Positions 8,801 through 18,500 of a DNA stretch of 64,000 nucleotides are shown here, piece after piece; positions within the stretch are counted from its first letter, which is position 1; each line of letters opens with the position of its first letter. The stretch covers positions 103,433-167,432 of the forward strand of contig CAWFGW010000006.1 in assembly GCA_963815495.1 (NCBI GenBank), given 5' to 3'. The notes under the pieces were generated by a model. The model was not told the DNA's origin. It saw nothing but the letters and a program-made list of their open reading frames with translations, and did no database searches. The translations under genes were made by a program, and so were the position numbers. Source of the DNA: CAWFGW01 sp963815495 (lineage in GTDB: Bacteria; Bacteroidota; Bacteroidia; Cytophagales; JAAEPT01).

Positions 8801-10150
8801 CTAAAAATAGTCCTTCATTATTTGTTCAACTTCTTTTCGATATGACTTATCTCTTTTTTTAAGATTTATCAAATCAGTTTTGGCACCTTGCTTAGCAGCT
8901 GGTGAAGCCGTATTGGCCAAGTTCTCATATTTAGCATAAGATTCCTCTTGCTTATTCAAACACAAAAGTGATAAGGCTATATTATAGTGCGCATACCAAG
9001 CTTCAGAATCATTTTCTATGGCCTTTTTAGAATAGGTGATACACGCCTCATAATCTCCAAGTAAATAATAATTCCAACCAATATTTCCCGCCCTGTCCAT
9101 GGTGCTTCGTAATGCGATGGCATGTAAATAATCCTTATTACTTTCTTCATAGCGTTCTAAATCGTTATACACCTGAGCACGTGTATCGTAAAAATGATAA
9201 TACTTTTCACCTCCTAAATCAATTGCTGTATTGAGGTAGGTTAAAGCTGTCTTATTGTTACCTAAATTATATTCAGCCAACCCTGCATTACCCCAATAGC
9301 GGGCGTCTGAGGAGTCCATGCTTAACGCAGTTAAATAATCTGCAAGTGCCTTGTTGTACTGCCCCTGATTCAAATATGCATTGCCTCGTGCATTAAAAGT
9401 ACCGTGAGCAAAGGAATCTTGTTGGATGGCGAGGTCAAAATACTTCACTGCAGAATCCAGCTGATTTAAGAGATAAAAGGTGTTTCCTAAACTAAACATG
9501 ACACTCGTAAAGTTGGGGTTGAGTTCGATGACTTTGCGATAGTAGGGAATGGAGGCAGCTTCTTGCCCTGCATTGGTAAGAGCACTGGCTAGGTTGTTAA
9601 GCGCAAAAATATTGGTACTATCGTCTTCGAGTAGCTTTCTAAAATCTGGAATACTTTCCTCATAGTTTTTCAAAAAGAAATTCGCATATCCACGGTATTC
9701 GTAGCTATCATAATTCATACTGTCTAATAGCATGGCTTTCTCACTGATTAATATAGCCTTATCATATTCACCTTCATCTATTGCATCATAGGCCTGACTG
9801 CTATAGTGAAAGGAATTCGGTTTTTGTAAAATGAGGGCAGTAGAGGAGTCCAATACCACGGAATCCGGTGCCTCGAAATGGACTAGTTGATTATGGTGAT
9901 GAAAAGCTAAAAAGTAAGCAGGATTATGGTGGAGCAAAAACTCATAGTCCTTCATGGCATAGTAGTACTCTTGTAAAGCCATATAGGCATTTGCGCGTAA
10001 GTGGCGCGTTTCAAAATCCAGAGAGTCAGTCTCCAATTTGGCGTTATATCTTTGGATTACCTTATTTTCTTTTAGCCTTTCCTGTGCTGACGCTAGTAAA
10101 GTCACTAAAAATAAAATCAAAATGTGGAAGGAGTGCTTCGCTAAAACCAT
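8801..10150 (-). CDS. Exported tetratricopeptide-repeat protein
   Basis: A 449-residue protein with a cleavable signal peptide (HILILFLVTLLASAQ). Tandem TPR units fill nearly all of the mature chain from about residue 35 to 430. The TPR consensus W/L-G-Y-A-F-A-P pattern is clear in segments such as YRGYANFFLKNYEESIPDF, ALNNLASALTNAG and YWGNAGLAEYNLGNNKTAL. About eleven to twelve repeats are likely. TPR solenoids mediate protein-protein contacts. Export suggests a periplasmic or surface assembly role, but no partner is identifiable from neighbours. It converges with the queA-like gene. Confidence 0.85.
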   Translation of the reverse strand: MVLAKHSFHILILFLVTLLASAQERLKENKVIQRYNAKLETDSLDFETRHLRANAYMALQEYYYAMKDYEFLLHHNPAYFLAFHHHNQLVHFEAPDSVVLDSSTALILQKPNSFHYSSQAYDAIDEGEYDKAILISEKAMLLDSMNYDSYEYRGYANFFLKNYEESIPDFRKLLEDDSTNIFALNNLASALTNAGQEAASIPYYRKVIELNPNFTSVMFSLGNTFYLLNQLDSAVKYFDLAIQQDSFAHGTFNARGNAYLNQGQYNKALADYLTALSMDSSDARYWGNAGLAEYNLGNNKTALTYLNTAIDLGGEKYYHFYDTRAQVYNDLERYEESNKDYLHAIALRSTMDRAGNIGWNYYLLGDYEACITYSKKAIENDSEAWYAHYNIALSLLCLNKQEESYAKYENLANTASPAAKQGAKTDLINLKKRDKSYRKEVEQIMKDYF

Positions 10151-10589
10151 GTCTAAAACTACAAAATTGATTCATGGAATTGAACAAGGAAATAAAAATT
10201 TAGGCGATGAAGTCGACTTGTATAAACTGCACCAATAGGCAGGTTTTATTATATATTATAGTATTTATCTTTTTCACCTACTTAAATCCTAAAAGGCTAA
10301 ATTACTTGTAAACATAAAAGTCTATCAGATTAGTTTTTTCTAAAAATCACTTTATGACAATTATTTAATAATATATCATTGATATTCAATTCTTTGTGAT
10401 AAAATTTCTTTCAGATATGTTAGTTCAAAAATCGCAACAAAAAAAAGCGTAAACAGCCTAAAATTAATACCTTGTGTATATAGCAATGGGTAAAACTAGG
10501 TTTTGAAAAATTCGCTATAAACTTTCAAGACCACACCTTAGAAAAAAAACAATGAGGAGTTGGCTGATTAAAAAAAATATAGTTTAACC
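10151..10589. other. Divergent intergenic region without recognisable gene
   Basis: About 440 AT-rich bases between the minus-strand TPR gene and the plus-strand phosphoesterase gene. It must contain both promoters, but no box could be assigned with confidence. The open frames overlapping the TPR gene start read only as antisense shadows. Confidence 0.45.
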
Positions 10590-11399
10590 ATGATGAACAA
10601 GTATAGCATTTTAGTTTTCACGATATCAATTACTTTTTTCTCTTGTGACTTAATAGATTATAATCCACATCAGATTACGTTGAAAGATGATGAGAAAAAT
10701 ATAATTGAAAAAGGAATAACAAGGTTACAAGAAAATGCACTAAATGATGATACTATAGTATTTGCGCTCACAGGAGATACTCAGCTGAGGTTAGACCAAG
10801 TCAGGGATTTTGTTTCTGTAATTAATGAAATGGGTACTGTCGATTTCACCCTAATCTGTGGTGACCTAACTAATTATGGGTTGTTAGAAGAATTTCAATG
10901 GTTACATCGCGAGTTGAAAGCATTGAATACTCCCTATATACCTGTAATTGGAAACCATGACTTTATAGCAAATGGACCGAAAATATTCAAACAAATGTAT
11001 GGACCTTTTGATTATAGTTTCGAAGTTGGCAACTTCAAATTTGTTGCGATTAACACTAACTCTATTGAGTTTGGTTTTGATGGTACAGTTCCCAATATTA
11101 ACTGGTTAGAGACGGAGCTAGCTGATACTATTGGCATTAAAAACATTTTTGTGTTTTCTCATATTATGCCTTGGAGTGATGATTTTGATAAAAATCTGGA
11201 AACTCCTTTTTCATCTGCCTTGGCAGCTAGTAAAGTCAAAGTTTCATTCCACGGTCATCATCATAATTTTGAAACCAGTGAAAAGTATAATGACGGTGTG
11301 CAGTATGTAATAACGGGTAGTACAGGTAAACGAAGTTTTATTTTAGTAAAACTATGGAATGATGGAAATAGTGTGGACGCAAAACAAGTGTTTTTCTAA
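10590..11399 (+). CDS. Calcineurin-like metallophosphoesterase, lipoprotein
   Basis: A 269-residue exported phosphoesterase. The signal peptide ends in TFFSC, indicating a lipoprotein (Cys about 19). The dinuclear metal site motifs appear in order: GDTQ (first Asp; usually DxH, here D-x-Q), GDLTNYG, GNHD, SHIMPW and HGHHHN. This order defines the Metallophos fold. The Gln replacing the usual His in the first motif is a noticeable variation. Substrate cannot be predicted. The stop codon overlaps the start of the next gene (TAATG), so the two are probably translated in a coupled way. Confidence 0.85.
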   Translation: MMNKYSILVFTISITFFSCDLIDYNPHQITLKDDEKNIIEKGITRLQENALNDDTIVFALTGDTQLRLDQVRDFVSVINEMGTVDFTLICGDLTNYGLLEEFQWLHRELKALNTPYIPVIGNHDFIANGPKIFKQMYGPFDYSFEVGNFKFVAINTNSIEFGFDGTVPNINWLETELADTIGIKNIFVFSHIMPWSDDFDKNLETPFSSALAASKVKVSFHGHHHNFETSEKYNDGVQYVITGSTGKRSFILVKLWNDGNSVDAKQVFF

Positions 11400-11995
11400 T
11401 GAAAAAGATTAATATACTTATATGGATTATATTTTCAGTGTTGACAACGTCTGCTCAAGATACAACATCAAAAAAGAATAGAACCTACTATCCACATTTC
11501 GTAAATATGCAGTATGCTGGAAACATGGGGTTTATGTCCATCGGTGCAGGTTATCGGTTTGATAAGCGAAGAATGGGATTAGGGTTACAATTTGGTTACT
11601 TACCAGAAAGTATAGGAGGAACGCGATTATGGACTAGCACTATAAAATACTTTTGGACACCAATCCAAAAGCATTCAAATGAGTGGGATATAGAACCACT
11701 TATGATAGGCATTAATATTATCAAAACTCATGGTGATGGTATCGAACAAGAATGGCCAGATTATTACCCAAACGGATATTACCCATGGATTCCTGCGATG
11801 AATTATGCTTTTTTTATAGGTTCAGCTTTACATTTCAACTTACCTAGAGAAAAAAAATATCTGAATCGCGTGGGTGTCTTTTATGAAATTGCCATAACAA
11901 GTCGCTTAATTAGTGTGTGGTATGAAAATCCTAAAACTGTTCGATTTTTAGATATCTGGAATTTTTCAACTGGTCTTCAATTCAGCTTAAGATGA
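11399..11995 (+). CDS. Small predicted outer-membrane beta-barrel protein
   Basis: A 198-residue protein with a signal peptide (INILIWIIFSVLTTSAQ). Mature sequence is rich in alternating aromatic and small residues (GNMGFMSIGAGYRF, GLGLQFGYLP, FFIGSALHFN), and it ends in FSTGLQFSLR, typical of an eight-stranded-type outer-membrane barrel. I recognise no named family. It starts on the stop codon of the phosphoesterase gene, so the pair likely forms a functional unit at the outer membrane. Confidence 0.7.
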   Translation: MKKINILIWIIFSVLTTSAQDTTSKKNRTYYPHFVNMQYAGNMGFMSIGAGYRFDKRRMGLGLQFGYLPESIGGTRLWTSTIKYFWTPIQKHSNEWDIEPLMIGINIIKTHGDGIEQEWPDYYPNGYYPWIPAMNYAFFIGSALHFNLPREKKYLNRVGVFYEIAITSRLISVWYENPKTVRFLDIWNFSTGLQFSLR

Positions 11996-12324
11996 TTATC
12001 AAGCACATTGAAAAGTCACAACAAATAAAATGGGCTACTTTTAGTTGTATACCCCAAAAACCATGGGCATTCAATAAGTAAGTTATTTTCCTTGCAAGTG
12101 ATTTTAGTGTGATATAGGACAACTACTAAAGTTATTTGTATTTAGGTATACTGAACGATTAATCCCTTTTGATATTTATGAGTAAAAGAAGTGAAAGGGA
12201 GGAAAGATGTAAAAGCGCTTTTTTATTAACTAATGAAATGAATTACTAACTATATGATTTTATTCTAACATCAATACAGTTTTTGTTAAAAATAGAGGTG
12301 TATGGTTTTATACTTATAAGAATG
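11996..12324. other. Intergenic region, nothing recognised
   Basis: About 330 bases between convergent genes. No supported frame or RNA gene was found. The only structured element nearby is the terminator that begins at 12325. Confidence 0.5.
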
Positions 12325-12350
12325 AAAAACCCCGAGGCGAAACCTCGGGG
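12325..12350 (-). terminator. Rho-independent terminator of the 12369-13478 gene
   Basis: CCCCGAGG - CGAAA - CCTCGGGG perfect 8-bp stem, with an A5 run on the plus strand that reads as a T5 tail for the minus-strand gene ending 18 bases away. Confidence 0.9.
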
Positions 12351-12368
12351 AAATAAACGGAAAAAAAA

Positions 12369-13478
12369 TCACTTTTTAGATGTAAATATTTGCATTGCAG
12401 CTTCAATGTATGACTTGCCAGAAAGAATCATACCTTCGGCATATTTTTTACTATCCACCTCTATCCAATTTGTATTTGTTGATTTTCTGTTTTCAACATC
12501 TGTATAAAAATCGTTACCTAATTGATAGCTATTAAAAGAAGTTGGGTACACGATACTCTGACTTTGACTTGAAGTGATTCGTTCACTATCAATTACATCG
12601 TTGATATATATGTTTTTCTTTAAACTGGTTTGTAAGAGTGATTCTGACCCAGCTCCGTATTTACCTTTTGCAAAGTTGATATACGATGTGATTAAAGCTG
12701 TTTTTTCATCGTTCAATTTAATTAAGGATTTGCTATCGTTTAATTGAGATACTGCACCACTACCTAACCTAAAATTAGTTTTAACAATAATTTTGGCTCC
12801 ATTGCCCCTCAACCAGTTATCGCCTTCTTGTGTAAACAAATAACTTAAACAAACATCGATAATTAATGCATCATCAAGATCTTTAGAAAGTGCTGCTGAG
12901 TTAGAAAAGGCTAAACCAGTAGAGCCTGACCCACCATTATTTATCATTTTGCTTAATCCTTTAGACTTAATATCCTTCCCATCTTTATCTACACCACGTA
13001 TAAAGTAACTATGTCCCTCAGGTATAACACTTAGTACACCAGGAAGACCAGCATCTTTAACGACAGGTCCCTTCACTAATTCCCAGTCTTTATAAACATC
13101 TGTTTTACCAGCTTCTTCTGATGTGATAATAGTGAAACCTTCCGACTTCAATTTAGCTACAAAGTCATTATATAATTTATTTGCAGCAAGTTGTAAATCG
13201 CTGGCTTCAACGCCACTTAAACCCAGTGTTTGCACTACAGAAGCTGATCCTTTAACTAAACCTCCAAAACTTGTACCTCCTTGTTTGGTGTCTTTATCCT
13301 CGCGGTATATTTCATTATAAACTAAAAAACTGTTGATGTATACTCTTTTTTCACCTTTAAAGAATTGTTTTTCCTTGTAACCTCCTTTTTCCATTGAGAT
13401 ATCATCGTCAGCAAGTGATTGGGAAAAACAGTAAGTGCAAAATAATGCACACAGAAGCGATAGGGTGGTTTTTTTCAT
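12369..13478 (-). CDS. Secreted protein of unknown function
   Basis: A 369-residue protein with a signal peptide (TLSLLCALFCTYCFSQ). The mature part contains segments such as RVYINSFLVYNEIYRE, DFVAKLKSEGFTIIT and DDALIIDVCLSYLFTQ, and ends without a T9SS sorting domain. The layout of strands and a helix with conserved YNDFVAKLKSEGF recalls the putative curli-assembly/CsgG-like exported protein group, but I cannot name the family. A clean terminator follows. It is divergent from the interrupted AraC gene, sharing a 250-base gap with a palindrome. Confidence 0.6.
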   Translation of the reverse strand: MKKTTLSLLCALFCTYCFSQSLADDDISMEKGGYKEKQFFKGEKRVYINSFLVYNEIYREDKDTKQGGTSFGGLVKGSASVVQTLGLSGVEASDLQLAANKLYNDFVAKLKSEGFTIITSEEAGKTDVYKDWELVKGPVVKDAGLPGVLSVIPEGHSYFIRGVDKDGKDIKSKGLSKMINNGGSGSTGLAFSNSAALSKDLDDALIIDVCLSYLFTQEGDNWLRGNGAKIIVKTNFRLGSGAVSQLNDSKSLIKLNDEKTALITSYINFAKGKYGAGSESLLQTSLKKNIYINDVIDSERITSSQSQSIVYPTSFNSYQLGNDFYTDVENRKSTNTNWIEVDSKKYAEGMILSGKSYIEAAMQIFTSKK

Positions 13479-13557
13479 TTTATAATTATTAGTGACACAA
13501 ATATTTACACTAATACTATTATGAAAAATCTGCTTAAATGATGAAAAACAGATGTTT

Positions 13558-13585
13558 TAAGTTCGATATTATGATTTCGAACTTA
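13558..13585. promoter_or_regulatory. Palindrome TAAGTTCGA-N10-TCGAACTTA in divergent promoter region
   Basis: Two perfect 9-base arms separated by 10 bases, located between the divergent secreted-protein gene (13478) and the AraC gene (13729). Size and symmetry fit a dimeric regulator site. No poly-T follows, so it is unlikely to be a terminator. Confidence 0.45.
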
Positions 13586-13728
13586 TTACTTAAGTGTTAA
13601 CATAAGTAGAATGGTGTTTCAAGTAATTGTTTAATTTATTTCTGTAGGATATTTTTCAAATCAAATGTAGTAACGATATTCGCGTATCCCTCAAATTAGA
13701 GTATCGCCTTCCATAGGTTGAATTAATC

Positions 13729-14874
13729 ATGACCATTCATACAGTATATCTATTCATTTTGTGTATCACAGTAATCAATAAGTTTATTCTAATGATTCTG
13801 TTTTATTTTCAAAGAAGAAATAAAGTATTTAATAGATTAATAGCTGCTATTATTGGATGTGCAATACCAGTAATGGTGTCTAATTTAATGCACTTTCTGA
13901 AAGTAGAATGGTTGATTGAACGGGTTTTTCTCTCCTCTAGTATTGCAACACTTTATTACCCTTTGTGTATTATGTTGTTCCATGAAACCTTAAAAATCCC
14001 TTTAAAGAAAGGTTGGAAATTCCATCTCTACATGTGGGGACCTGTCGCTTATTATATTGTATTGTCTTGCTGGTATAGCTTTAATCAAGATGTTGTCATG
14101 AAGGAAAATTTTGTTCATGCCAATCTTTATTATCAATGGGAGAGCAGCTTTTTAATGGATTTTATTTGAATTCCTTTGAATCTTATTTTTTTTGGTCACA
14201 TAATTTATTTCCTGTTTTTTTTATTTAAGATCAATAAATTAACAAAGGGTTATAACCTGATGATGATAAGAAATCGTTACCAGTTTGTTCGCGCATTTAT
14301 TTTGTCATTGATAACTGTATCATTTCTCATGATTGTCTTTTTATTATTCGAATTTGACAATGAGTTTATTGATGTTGTGCTAGTACCAATGTCTTCCAAT
14401 GTACTTACAATTTTAATCGTATTTTTTGCTTTTGATGGTAGACTAATTACGGATGAACCTGTTTTTGAGTACCAAAAAAAAGATGAAGAGCCTATGTTTG
14501 TGCCTAAAAAAGAAATTTTGTCAGCAGAGGAAATAATAACTTTATCCAATAAAATAGATGATTTTTTCAATAATAAAGATGCTTATTTGAAAAGTGACTT
14601 CATATTACAGCGATTAGCAGACTCGTTGTCCGTCTCAACACATCATTTATCGTATGCTATCAATACAAAATACGAAAAAAGCTTTTCCGAATTACTAGCT
14701 TATCACCGTATCAATCGATCAAAAGAGTTGATAGAAAGTGATGAGTTTACGAAGATGACAATTGAAGCTATTGGTCAATCCGTAGGTTACAAGTCAAAAA
14801 GTACTTTTTTCACACATTTTAAGCGTAATACAGGTAAAACGCCTTTAGACTATAAAAAGACATGTACTCAATAA
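13729..14874 (+). pseudogene. AraC-family regulator with membrane N-terminus, interrupted by one in-frame TGA
   Basis: Two open segments (13729-14169 and from 14176) lie in the same frame and are separated only by a TGA at 14167-14169. Read through, they give one protein of about 381 residues. It has an N-terminal multi-helix membrane region (about 1-230), a linker, and a C-terminal AraC helix-turn-helix (LQRLADSLSVSTHHLSYAIN ... GYKSKSTFFTHFKRNTGKTPLDYK). This architecture is a common Bacteroidota regulator type. Nothing else is damaged, so it is either a recent nonsense mutation or a base-call error. If real, a TTG at 14176 could still give a shorter product with partial membrane domain and intact DNA-binding part. 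Confidence 0.75.
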
Positions 14875-14920
14875 TTTTTATTGACACTTTACATACATAT
14901 TCTATTTAGTAATATTTTCC

Positions 14921-15931
14921 TTAACGAATAAACCCTTTGGTTCTCGCATGCTTTATTGCTCGTTTACCATCCGTCATTATTACCACTTCAATGTCGGTGT
15001 ATTCTTCTATCAGTGCTTCTACACGCCTCATCTTTGATTTTCTTTTTACTGCTCGTATGTAAATAGCCAACACTCTTTCAGGGTAGTTTTTGGCTATATG
15101 AAGATAAATGTCTAAATCTTCCTCGCTGGCATCTCCAATTAAAATGAAGGCCAAATTCGGATACGTTTCTAGCACATGGATTATTTTTTTATACTTATCA
15201 CCCTCCATAAATGACCGCTTTCTGCGGAAAGAAATCTCAATATCGCGAAGCAAAAGCACTCCTTTTGGAAACTCAAAATGGGCCAGAAAATCCTGGAGAT
15301 AATCATATAAGTTCCATGGACTATTCGACAAATAGAAGAAGGGGTTCAGGATAGTACTGGAGGTGCCTTTGCATAACAGCGTATAAAATTCCTTCGCGCC
15401 TGGTAGGGGAGTGCGCTTGTTGCTATGCACAAACAAGGAGTTGACCAGCAATTTCCATTTAAAAAAAGACGAGACACCAGTGTATAAAACCGTATCATCC
15501 AAATCGCTAATGATGCCATATTGCGAATGCTCAGACGGTTTCATGATCTCTGAATTATCTTCATGCAGCACTTCATCGTCTTTTACTAATTTGTAGGTTA
15601 CTGGAATCCACGTGAGTTGATCATTGGCAAAATTCAATTCATGAAAATCATCAATCATAATATAACCATCGCTATCCGAAACGGTCGTTTTTTTCTGTCC
15701 CTCCCAACTAACCACAACCGTTTCACCACCCTTTTCGTCAGATTCCAGTCGTTTGTACGACATCAGGAAATTTTTAAAAATGGTGTCTTTTTCAGAAGGG
15801 GTGATGTGCTTGTCCTTCAACACCCGTGCCTGCGTATGTAACTTGTTGTGGTTGGCGTAGCCCCCAAAAGGCATCACAATCAGCTCTCGTTTACTCTGAA
15901 ATACACCTCGAATTTTTTTAACTATAGACAT
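14921..15931 (-). CDS. App1-like phosphatidate phosphatase (DUF2183, HAD fold)
   Basis: A 336-residue protein of the App1 catalytic-domain family. An N-terminal beta-sandwich-like part (about 1-135) precedes the HAD-type phosphatase core: DLDDTV (about 143-148, nucleophile and acid/base Asp), the helical segment SSFFKWKLLVNSLF, FFYLSNSPWNLYDYL (motif II Ser region), KYKKIIHVLETYPNLAF with the conserved Lys, and IGDASEEDLDIY (motif with acidic metal ligands). Family members dephosphorylate phosphatidate; the cellular role in bacteria is unknown. No signal peptide is visible, so it is probably cytosolic. Single gene without clear operon partners. Confidence 0.87.
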   Translation of the reverse strand: MSIVKKIRGVFQSKRELIVMPFGGYANHNKLHTQARVLKDKHITPSEKDTIFKNFLMSYKRLESDEKGGETVVVSWEGQKKTTVSDSDGYIMIDDFHELNFANDQLTWIPVTYKLVKDDEVLHEDNSEIMKPSEHSQYGIISDLDDTVLYTGVSSFFKWKLLVNSLFVHSNKRTPLPGAKEFYTLLCKGTSSTILNPFFYLSNSPWNLYDYLQDFLAHFEFPKGVLLLRDIEISFRRKRSFMEGDKYKKIIHVLETYPNLAFILIGDASEEDLDIYLHIAKNYPERVLAIYIRAVKRKSKMRRVEALIEEYTDIEVVIMTDGKRAIKHARTKGFIR

Positions 15932-16106
15932 GAAAATAAAGTGAAGCCTGATCTTTTAACCAACAATGATAGATAGCTTTCAATATATAAGAATTGACTT
16001 ACAACTACCCGAATAATAGTGAAAACAAACTAACCAACAGGCTGTCTTGAGGTATCTTTTTATAACTTGTAAAATCATATTAAGCTCTTAATCATCATAG
16101 ATTCCT

Positions 16107-18488
16107 CTATTGCTTTGCTTTAATGATCTTTTTGTATTCAATATTATCGTTATAGATGAGTTGGAGAATATAAATTCCGTCCGCATAATTAGAAATATCA
16201 ATCACATTATCTGCATTGTTTATTTGGAAGTTATCCATCACTTGACCACTTGTTTTCAATACTCTAACCTGGCAAGTAGTTTTTAAACCCGTAACGAACA
16301 GGGTGTTTTCAGAAGGGTTCGGCCAAACCATTAGGGCATCTTTATGTTTTTCAAACCCCGTGTTGGTTACATCACCAACAACATTTACACTTATCATTGA
16401 GGAGTGATTCCCATCTATTGTCGTTACTTTTACTTGTGTAAGACCTGTTGATATCGCAGTAATTTTTCCATTTACATCCACTATGGCTACCTTATGATCT
16501 GCGGAGGACCACGTGATAGATTGATTCGCTGCATTAATCGGTGCTAGTAGGAATTGAGCAGTATAAGTTTCACCCACTTCTAATGTGATGTAATCTTCTG
16601 AAACAGCGATAGAAGATACTTTTGTATCATTAGACATTGGCGTTTGATAATACCCCTGAGAGGCATTGGTTACCCCCATGCTGTAGGTGTGTTCTTGCAG
16701 AAGCCATGATTTTCTAGAATTAGCTGGAATGTTTGTCGTATACACCAATAATTTACCTCGAGCGGATACAAGAATTTCATCTCTCCAATCTCCAAAAAGA
16801 TCAAATACGGCAAGAGGATTTAGGTTTTGTCTATCATCTTTAAAAGTGGTGGCAGGTACGTCTAAAACATCTACTTCTTGGGATGAAAGGTATTTCTTTA
16901 TATACCTAAAAATATTGTCGTGTATATCTCCTGATTCAACTAACAGTTCCTCCTGATCATCTGCATCCCAATATAAGGAGAGCGGGCTTAATCCACCCAA
17001 ATCATTGTTGTTTATTAGCGTGCCATTACTTTCCCATGTAAATTTTATAGACTCATCATGTTCGCCACTGTAAAGCTCCATACCTGATTTTGACGAATCA
17101 AGATCAGCAACCAAACCTTGCGCATGGATATGAGTAGTTGGAAAGTTTACTGCCCATATTTCATTTCCTGTCGCAGCATCATGCAAGCCCATGCCTCCGC
17201 TTTTTTTACCCCATTCTGCTCCAAAATACAATTCTTTGCCTGGGTTACTGGGTAAAATGTCTGCGATATATACATGATCTACATGGCCTTTACCTAAAGA
17301 ATATAAGACCTTACCATCATCATCCAGAACGAGTGATCCAATTACCACTTCATCTTTACCATCGTTATCGACATCATGCGCTTGAATAGCGTGAGCACCT
17401 TGTCCCCATAAAGCAGGGTCGCCACCTTCTTTTGGATCAACATTTTCCCAACTCCACACTAGCTCTAATGATTGATTGATATACTTGTAAGCATGGGTTT
17501 TATGTTTCCCATAAGTTCCTCTACTGATAATAACGAAGGGGTTTTCACCATCTAAAAAAGCTATTCCAATAAAGTTTCTTGAGTACCGGTTATAGTCTTC
17601 ATATTTTCTTTCACTGAGTGGTGTACCTATTGGGTCAGCGCCTGTAAACCCCGCTCTGGAAGGCCAATCGGTTTGTGCAAGAATGGTATTACCATCTACA
17701 CCACTTAATACCCTTACATACTCCGGACCTTTGACTACCCTGCCTGATTCATCTTTGATTGCCTCAGAGGATAACGATTCATCCCCAGCTTTCACAATCA
17801 CTTCAGAGATGCCATCCCCATCAAGATCGTAAACGGCATAAGGAGCATACCATATTCCCGTTTCAATGGCTTCTCCCATATCATATTGCCATAATTTATT
17901 TCCAGATTGATCAAACGCATCAAGGGTATACGTACTGGTACTAGGTCGCCATATGGAATGATAGGGGTCTATTGTCACAGAAGAATGTTTTAAAACAAAC
18001 GATAATTCATGGGGGTTTTTAAAATATCCCACCGCAGGTTTCCTTCCATGTGTATTTACATGAGAAGCAAATTGTAAAAAGCTTTCATCAGAATTTGCTG
18101 CTTTAAGGGCCAGCTTAGATTTGACCTGGGTTGTTGAGCATACGATATACCAATCATCTTGATCTAAATTTCCCGAGGGATCTACAAAATCGGTTGTTTT
18201 TTGAATGGGGAGACTATTTAATTTTGTTTCCACACCGTTAGAAACCCTATACATATCAAATGTAGTCACATCAGAATCGGTGTTAAATAAGCGCCAGCTC
18301 AAGTAAACCCCTCCATTTTGTGCGGCAATTGCTACGAGACCACGTGACTCTGAAGTTACTGCTGCCTGCCGTTGGTTGGTTGTCTGACCTTTCACTGAGG
18401 AAATAGGGGAGTTGAGTTGATTATTACTCATGGCATATACACCAAAGCAAGAGCATACATAGCTCGTCAAAAAGAAGAAAAATTTCAT
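16107..18488 (-). CDS. Rhamnogalacturonan lyase (PL11-like) with Big_2 domain and T9SS sorting signal
   Basis: Secreted polysaccharide lyase of about 793 residues from the second Met (MKFFFFLTSYVCSC), chosen because it gives a compact signal peptide; an ATG four codons upstream is the alternative. The N-terminal part shows the PL11 opening (SRGLVAIAAQNGGVYLSWRLFNTD). An eight-bladed propeller region follows with repeated Asp-rich calcium-binding turns such as DLDGDGISEVIVKAGDE and DVDNDGKDEVVIGS. Then come a bacterial Ig-like Big_2 domain (about 620-700) and a C-terminal T9SS type A sorting domain (WPNPSENTLFV ... YADGIYILQL). PL11 enzymes cleave the rhamnogalacturonan I backbone of pectin by beta-elimination. 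No SusC/SusD pair or other pectinase is adjacent, so it is not in a classical polysaccharide utilisation locus. Confidence 0.87.
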   Translation of the reverse strand: MKFFFFLTSYVCSCFGVYAMSNNQLNSPISSVKGQTTNQRQAAVTSESRGLVAIAAQNGGVYLSWRLFNTDSDVTTFDMYRVSNGVETKLNSLPIQKTTDFVDPSGNLDQDDWYIVCSTTQVKSKLALKAANSDESFLQFASHVNTHGRKPAVGYFKNPHELSFVLKHSSVTIDPYHSIWRPSTSTYTLDAFDQSGNKLWQYDMGEAIETGIWYAPYAVYDLDGDGISEVIVKAGDESLSSEAIKDESGRVVKGPEYVRVLSGVDGNTILAQTDWPSRAGFTGADPIGTPLSERKYEDYNRYSRNFIGIAFLDGENPFVIISRGTYGKHKTHAYKYINQSLELVWSWENVDPKEGGDPALWGQGAHAIQAHDVDNDGKDEVVIGSLVLDDDGKVLYSLGKGHVDHVYIADILPSNPGKELYFGAEWGKKSGGMGLHDAATGNEIWAVNFPTTHIHAQGLVADLDSSKSGMELYSGEHDESIKFTWESNGTLINNNDLGGLSPLSLYWDADDQEELLVESGDIHDNIFRYIKKYLSSQEVDVLDVPATTFKDDRQNLNPLAVFDLFGDWRDEILVSARGKLLVYTTNIPANSRKSWLLQEHTYSMGVTNASQGYYQTPMSNDTKVSSIAVSEDYITLEVGETYTAQFLLAPINAANQSITWSSADHKVAIVDVNGKITAISTGLTQVKVTTIDGNHSSMISVNVVGDVTNTGFEKHKDALMVWPNPSENTLFVTGLKTTCQVRVLKTSGQVMDNFQINNADNVIDISNYADGIYILQLIYNDNIEYKKIIKAKQ

Positions 18489-18500
18489 ATTAACTGTCAT

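Noticed and set aside
9868..10238. Plus-strand frames over the TPR gene start
   Set aside because: They overlap a well-supported TPR gene on the other strand and show no domain or start signal.
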